Of a DNA stretch of 10,107 nucleotides, positions 7,919 through 10,107 are shown piece after piece (positions within the stretch are counted from its first letter, which is position 1; each line of letters opens with the position of its first letter). The notes under the pieces were generated by a model, which saw only the letters and a program-made list of their open reading frames with translations, made no database searches and had not been told where the DNA came from. This DNA is from Euperipatoides rowelli (Eukaryota > Onychophora > Udeonychophora > Euonychophora > Peripatopsidae): the NCBI GenBank assembly GCA_003024985.2, contig PXIH01S0011042.1; one strand, given 5' to 3'. Made by a program: the position numbers and the translations under genes.

Positions 7919-9582
7919 CATTCAACATGGAAGTGTTTATGACTTCCATTGTTTTTCTACTTATTAGAAGAAAAACAGTCAGAATCAGCATTGATGTTAG
8001 ACATTCAGATGGAAGCTTTTATCAATTAAAAGTCACATCAGCATTGACTTTAAACATTCAACATGAAAGCTTTTATGTCTTCCACTGTTTTTCTCAATTA
8101 AAAGTCGCACTCACATTGACATTAAACATTCAAGCTTTTATGGCTTCTGTTTTTCCCAATTAAAAGTTGCACTCAACATGGACATTAAACATTCAACATG
8201 GAAGCTTTTATGACTTCTGCTGTTTTTCTCAATTAGAAGTCGCACTCAGCATTGAAGTTTAACATTCAACATGGAAGTGTTTATGACTTCCACTGTTTGT
8301 CTCAATTAGAAGCTGCACTCAACATTGATGTTAGACAATCATGCATGGAAGCTTAATGGATCCACTATTTTTATAAATTAGAAGTAACACTAAGTATTGA
8401 CGTTAAACATTCAACATGAAAGCTTTTATAATTTCTGTTGTTTTTCTCAATTAGAAGTCATACTCAGCATTAATGTTCAACCTTAAAACATGGAAGCTTT
8501 TATGACTTCTGTTATTTTTCTCAATTAGAAGTTACACTCAGTATTTACATTAAATATTCAACATGGAAGCATTTATGACTTCCACAGTTTTTCTCAATGA
8601 GAAGTCACACTCAGCATTGATGCTAAACATTCAACATGGAAGCTTTTCTGACTTCTGCTAAGTTTATCAATATTAGAAGTCGCACCCAGCATTGTCATTA
8701 AACATTCTACATGGAAGTGTTTATGACTTCCACAGTTATTCTTAATTAAAAGTCACATTCTGCATTGACGTTAAACATTCAACATGTAAGCTTTATGACA
8801 TGTAGTTTTTCTCAATTAGATGTCACACTCAGCATTGATGTTAAACATCAACATGTAAGCATTATGACATGTAGTTTTTCTCATTTAGAAGTCACAAACA
8901 GCATTGATGTTAAACATTCAACATGGAAGCTTTTATGTCTTCTGTAGTTTTTCTCAATGAGAAGTCACACTAAACATTGACATTATACATTCAATATGTA
9001 AGCTTTTATGACTTCTGTTGTTTTTCTCAATGAGAAGTCACACTTCATTGATGTTAAACATTCAACATGAAAGCTTCTATGTCTTTTGTAGTTTTTCTCA
9101 ATGAGAAGTCACACTCAGTATTGTCATTAATACCTTCAACAGGGAAGCTTTTATGTCTTTTGTAGCTTTTCTCAATGAGAAGCCACACTCAGTATTGTCG
9201 TTAAACATTCAACAGAGAAGCTTTTCTGACTTCTGTTTTTTTTTCTCAATTAGAAGTCGCACTGACATTGATGTTAAGCATTCAACAAGGAAGTGTTTAT
9301 GACTTCCACAGTTTTCTCAATGACAAGTCACACTCAGCATTAACGTTATACATTTAACATGGAAGCATTTAAGACTTCCACAGTTTTCTCAATGAGAAGT
9401 TGCACTCACATTGACATTAAACATTCAAAATGGAAGCACTTATGCTTCCACAGTTTTTCTCAATGAGAAGATGCATTCACATTGACGTTAAACATTTAAC
9501 ATGGAAGCTTTAATGACTTCTCAGCATTGGTGTTAAGACATAATACTTCTATGTAATTAATACCTATCCCTTGTGTAAAAAC

Positions 9583-9647
9583 GATAGCTATCCATAGGAT
9601 TATGTGCACTGTTGCACTCAGACATGTGCAATTAAAAGATGGATAGC
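9583..9647. repeat. Nested inverted repeats flanking the satellite end
   Basis: GCTATCCAT (9587-9595) and ATGGATAGC (9639-9647) form a perfect 9-bp inverted repeat. The left arm overlaps the 10-bp palindrome GATAGCTATC (9583-9592). Between the arms lies a second hairpin, GTGCA (9604-9608), loop CTGT, TGCAC (9613-9617). This compact fold lies 46 bp beyond the last satellite unit. It might be a small MITE-like element or a structured boundary, but no target-site duplication was found. Confidence 0.6.
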
Positions 9648-10065
9648 CACCCATACATCATCCATAATTATTGAAATAATCCAATATTTATTCAGACCTA
9701 TCCATTTTATTAGGTTTTGAACCAATCATCTTTGCAAATGGATTTTTGTAAAGCAGTTAATAACTTATAAATTAGTCAAAGGTTTATTTGAATTGATTTT
9801 GATGGTTAAAAGTAAAAAAAACATAACAACTGTTGAAACTAAGGAGAGGAATGTGATTGGTTAATGTTTAGAACAATTTCATTGATTACAGACCTAAATC
9901 TTGCATAAAACTTTGATCAAATTTTTTGGAAATATGTTCAATAGAAGTATAAATGTATCTTTACTCTTTATTTTTGAACGGGCAGGGGGGAATTTTCCTT
10001 CTACTTATCACTTAAATCACAGCTGAAATTTCCATTTTCCCCAATCTTCTTGGATTCAATAATAC
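9648..10065. other. Noncoding AT-rich stretch
   Basis: No gene or RNA recognised. CCTATCC occurs on both sides of the inverted-repeat cluster (about 9563 and 9707), and a G-rich run lies near 9983-9989. The rest is AT-rich with no strong repeats. Confidence 0.55.
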
Positions 10066-10107
10066 TGAGCACACAGGACTGCCACATCATGAGCACACAG
10101 GACTGCC
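10066..10107. repeat. 24-bp tandem repeat, running off the window
   Basis: TGAGCACACAGGACTGCC, followed by ACATCA, starts at 10066 and restarts at 10090 with no mismatch over the 18 bp available. The window ends inside the second copy, so the copy number is unknown. The unit is much richer in GC than its surroundings and unrelated to the 73-bp satellite. As 24 is a multiple of 3, a coding repeat cannot be excluded from this fragment. Confidence 0.8.

Larger units (their letters stand above)
6041..9537. repeat. Satellite array, 73-bp monomer, about 48 copies
   Basis: The consensus monomer runs from TTAAACATTCAACATGGAAG through CTTTTATGACTTCTGTTGTT and TTTCTCAATTAGAAGTCACA to CTCAGCATTGACG, 73 bp in all. 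Spacing was checked directly: CATGG starts at 6771, 6844, 6917 and 6990. I count about 49 unit junctions of the form TTGANNTTAAAC. Most monomers carry AAGCTT, so HindIII would cut the array to a ladder. Each consensus unit holds TGACTTCT, 16 nt, then AGAAGTCA, a perfect 8-bp inverted repeat. Units differ by about 5-20 percent and a few have deletions. The final unit loses the hairpin loop and right arm (TGACTTCT runs directly into CAGCATTGG near 9515-9530). Because 73 is not a multiple of 3, open frames here read through the unit in all frames and are not genes. The array is large enough to be heterochromatic or a centromere/pericentromere candidate, but the sequence alone cannot show that. 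Confidence 0.97.

Noticed and set aside
5978-8947. Several plus-strand open frames of 60-82 codons with repeated words such as LNIQHGSF and CFSQLE
   Set aside because: They are read-through of the 73-bp satellite. Because 73 is not divisible by 3, each frame passes through all phases of the unit, which is not how coding repeats behave.
6041-9537. CRISPR array
   Set aside because: There are no unique spacers between constant repeats. The entire 73-bp unit is repeated with graded divergence, and the context is eukaryotic.

Overview
This window reads as AT-rich nuclear DNA from an animal, most likely a marine invertebrate; a mollusc is my best guess, but only a weak one. The evidence is the scarcity of long ORFs, the microsatellite and minisatellite tracts, a degraded tRNA-like sequence of SINE type, and the dead copy of a protein family that I know mainly from cnidarian and mollusc genomes. 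There is no operon structure, Shine-Dalgarno spacing or compact gene order that would suggest a prokaryote. I find no complete, intact gene.

Layout from left to right. (1) 1-25 is a (TA)n tract. (2) 275-616, minus strand, is a 110-113 codon open frame of raised GC with a stop codon and an AATAAA just beyond it. It may be the last coding exon of a gene whose body lies in introns further right, but I could not identify it. (3) 617-2130 is noncoding. It holds a GC-rich hairpin, a spaced direct repeat (1169-1260), T11 and C11 homopolymers, and a minus-strand tRNA-like segment (about 1480-1550) that looks like the head of a SINE. (4) About 2130-4130, minus strand, is a heavily decayed pseudogene. 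Conserved blocks of one large, multicopy, uncharacterised invertebrate protein family occur in the right order along it, but in all three minus frames and broken by many stops. (5) 4130-6040 is mostly featureless AT-rich DNA, with a roughly 116-bp two-copy tandem repeat (5127-5375) and a short degenerate CCTAA tract. (6) About 6041-9537 is the dominant feature: a satellite array of about 48 monomers of 73 bp. Most monomers carry a HindIII site (AAGCTT) and an 8-bp inverted repeat. (7) 9583-9647 is a nested inverted-repeat structure just outside the array. (8) 10066-10107 is the start of a second, 24-bp tandem repeat that runs off the window.

The most informative part is the satellite. It has several higher-order levels: a 146-bp dimer repeated twice (6844-7135), an exact 288-bp tetramer repeated twice (7343-7918), and longer blocks re-used about 1.9 and 2.15 kb away. 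Two sites in the monomer occur as CG, TG and CA in different copies, one of them also as TA, which is the pattern expected from deamination of methylated CpG. The pseudogene appears to show the same signature. The window therefore looks like a methylated, repeat-rich intergenic or heterochromatic region rather than a coordinated gene system.
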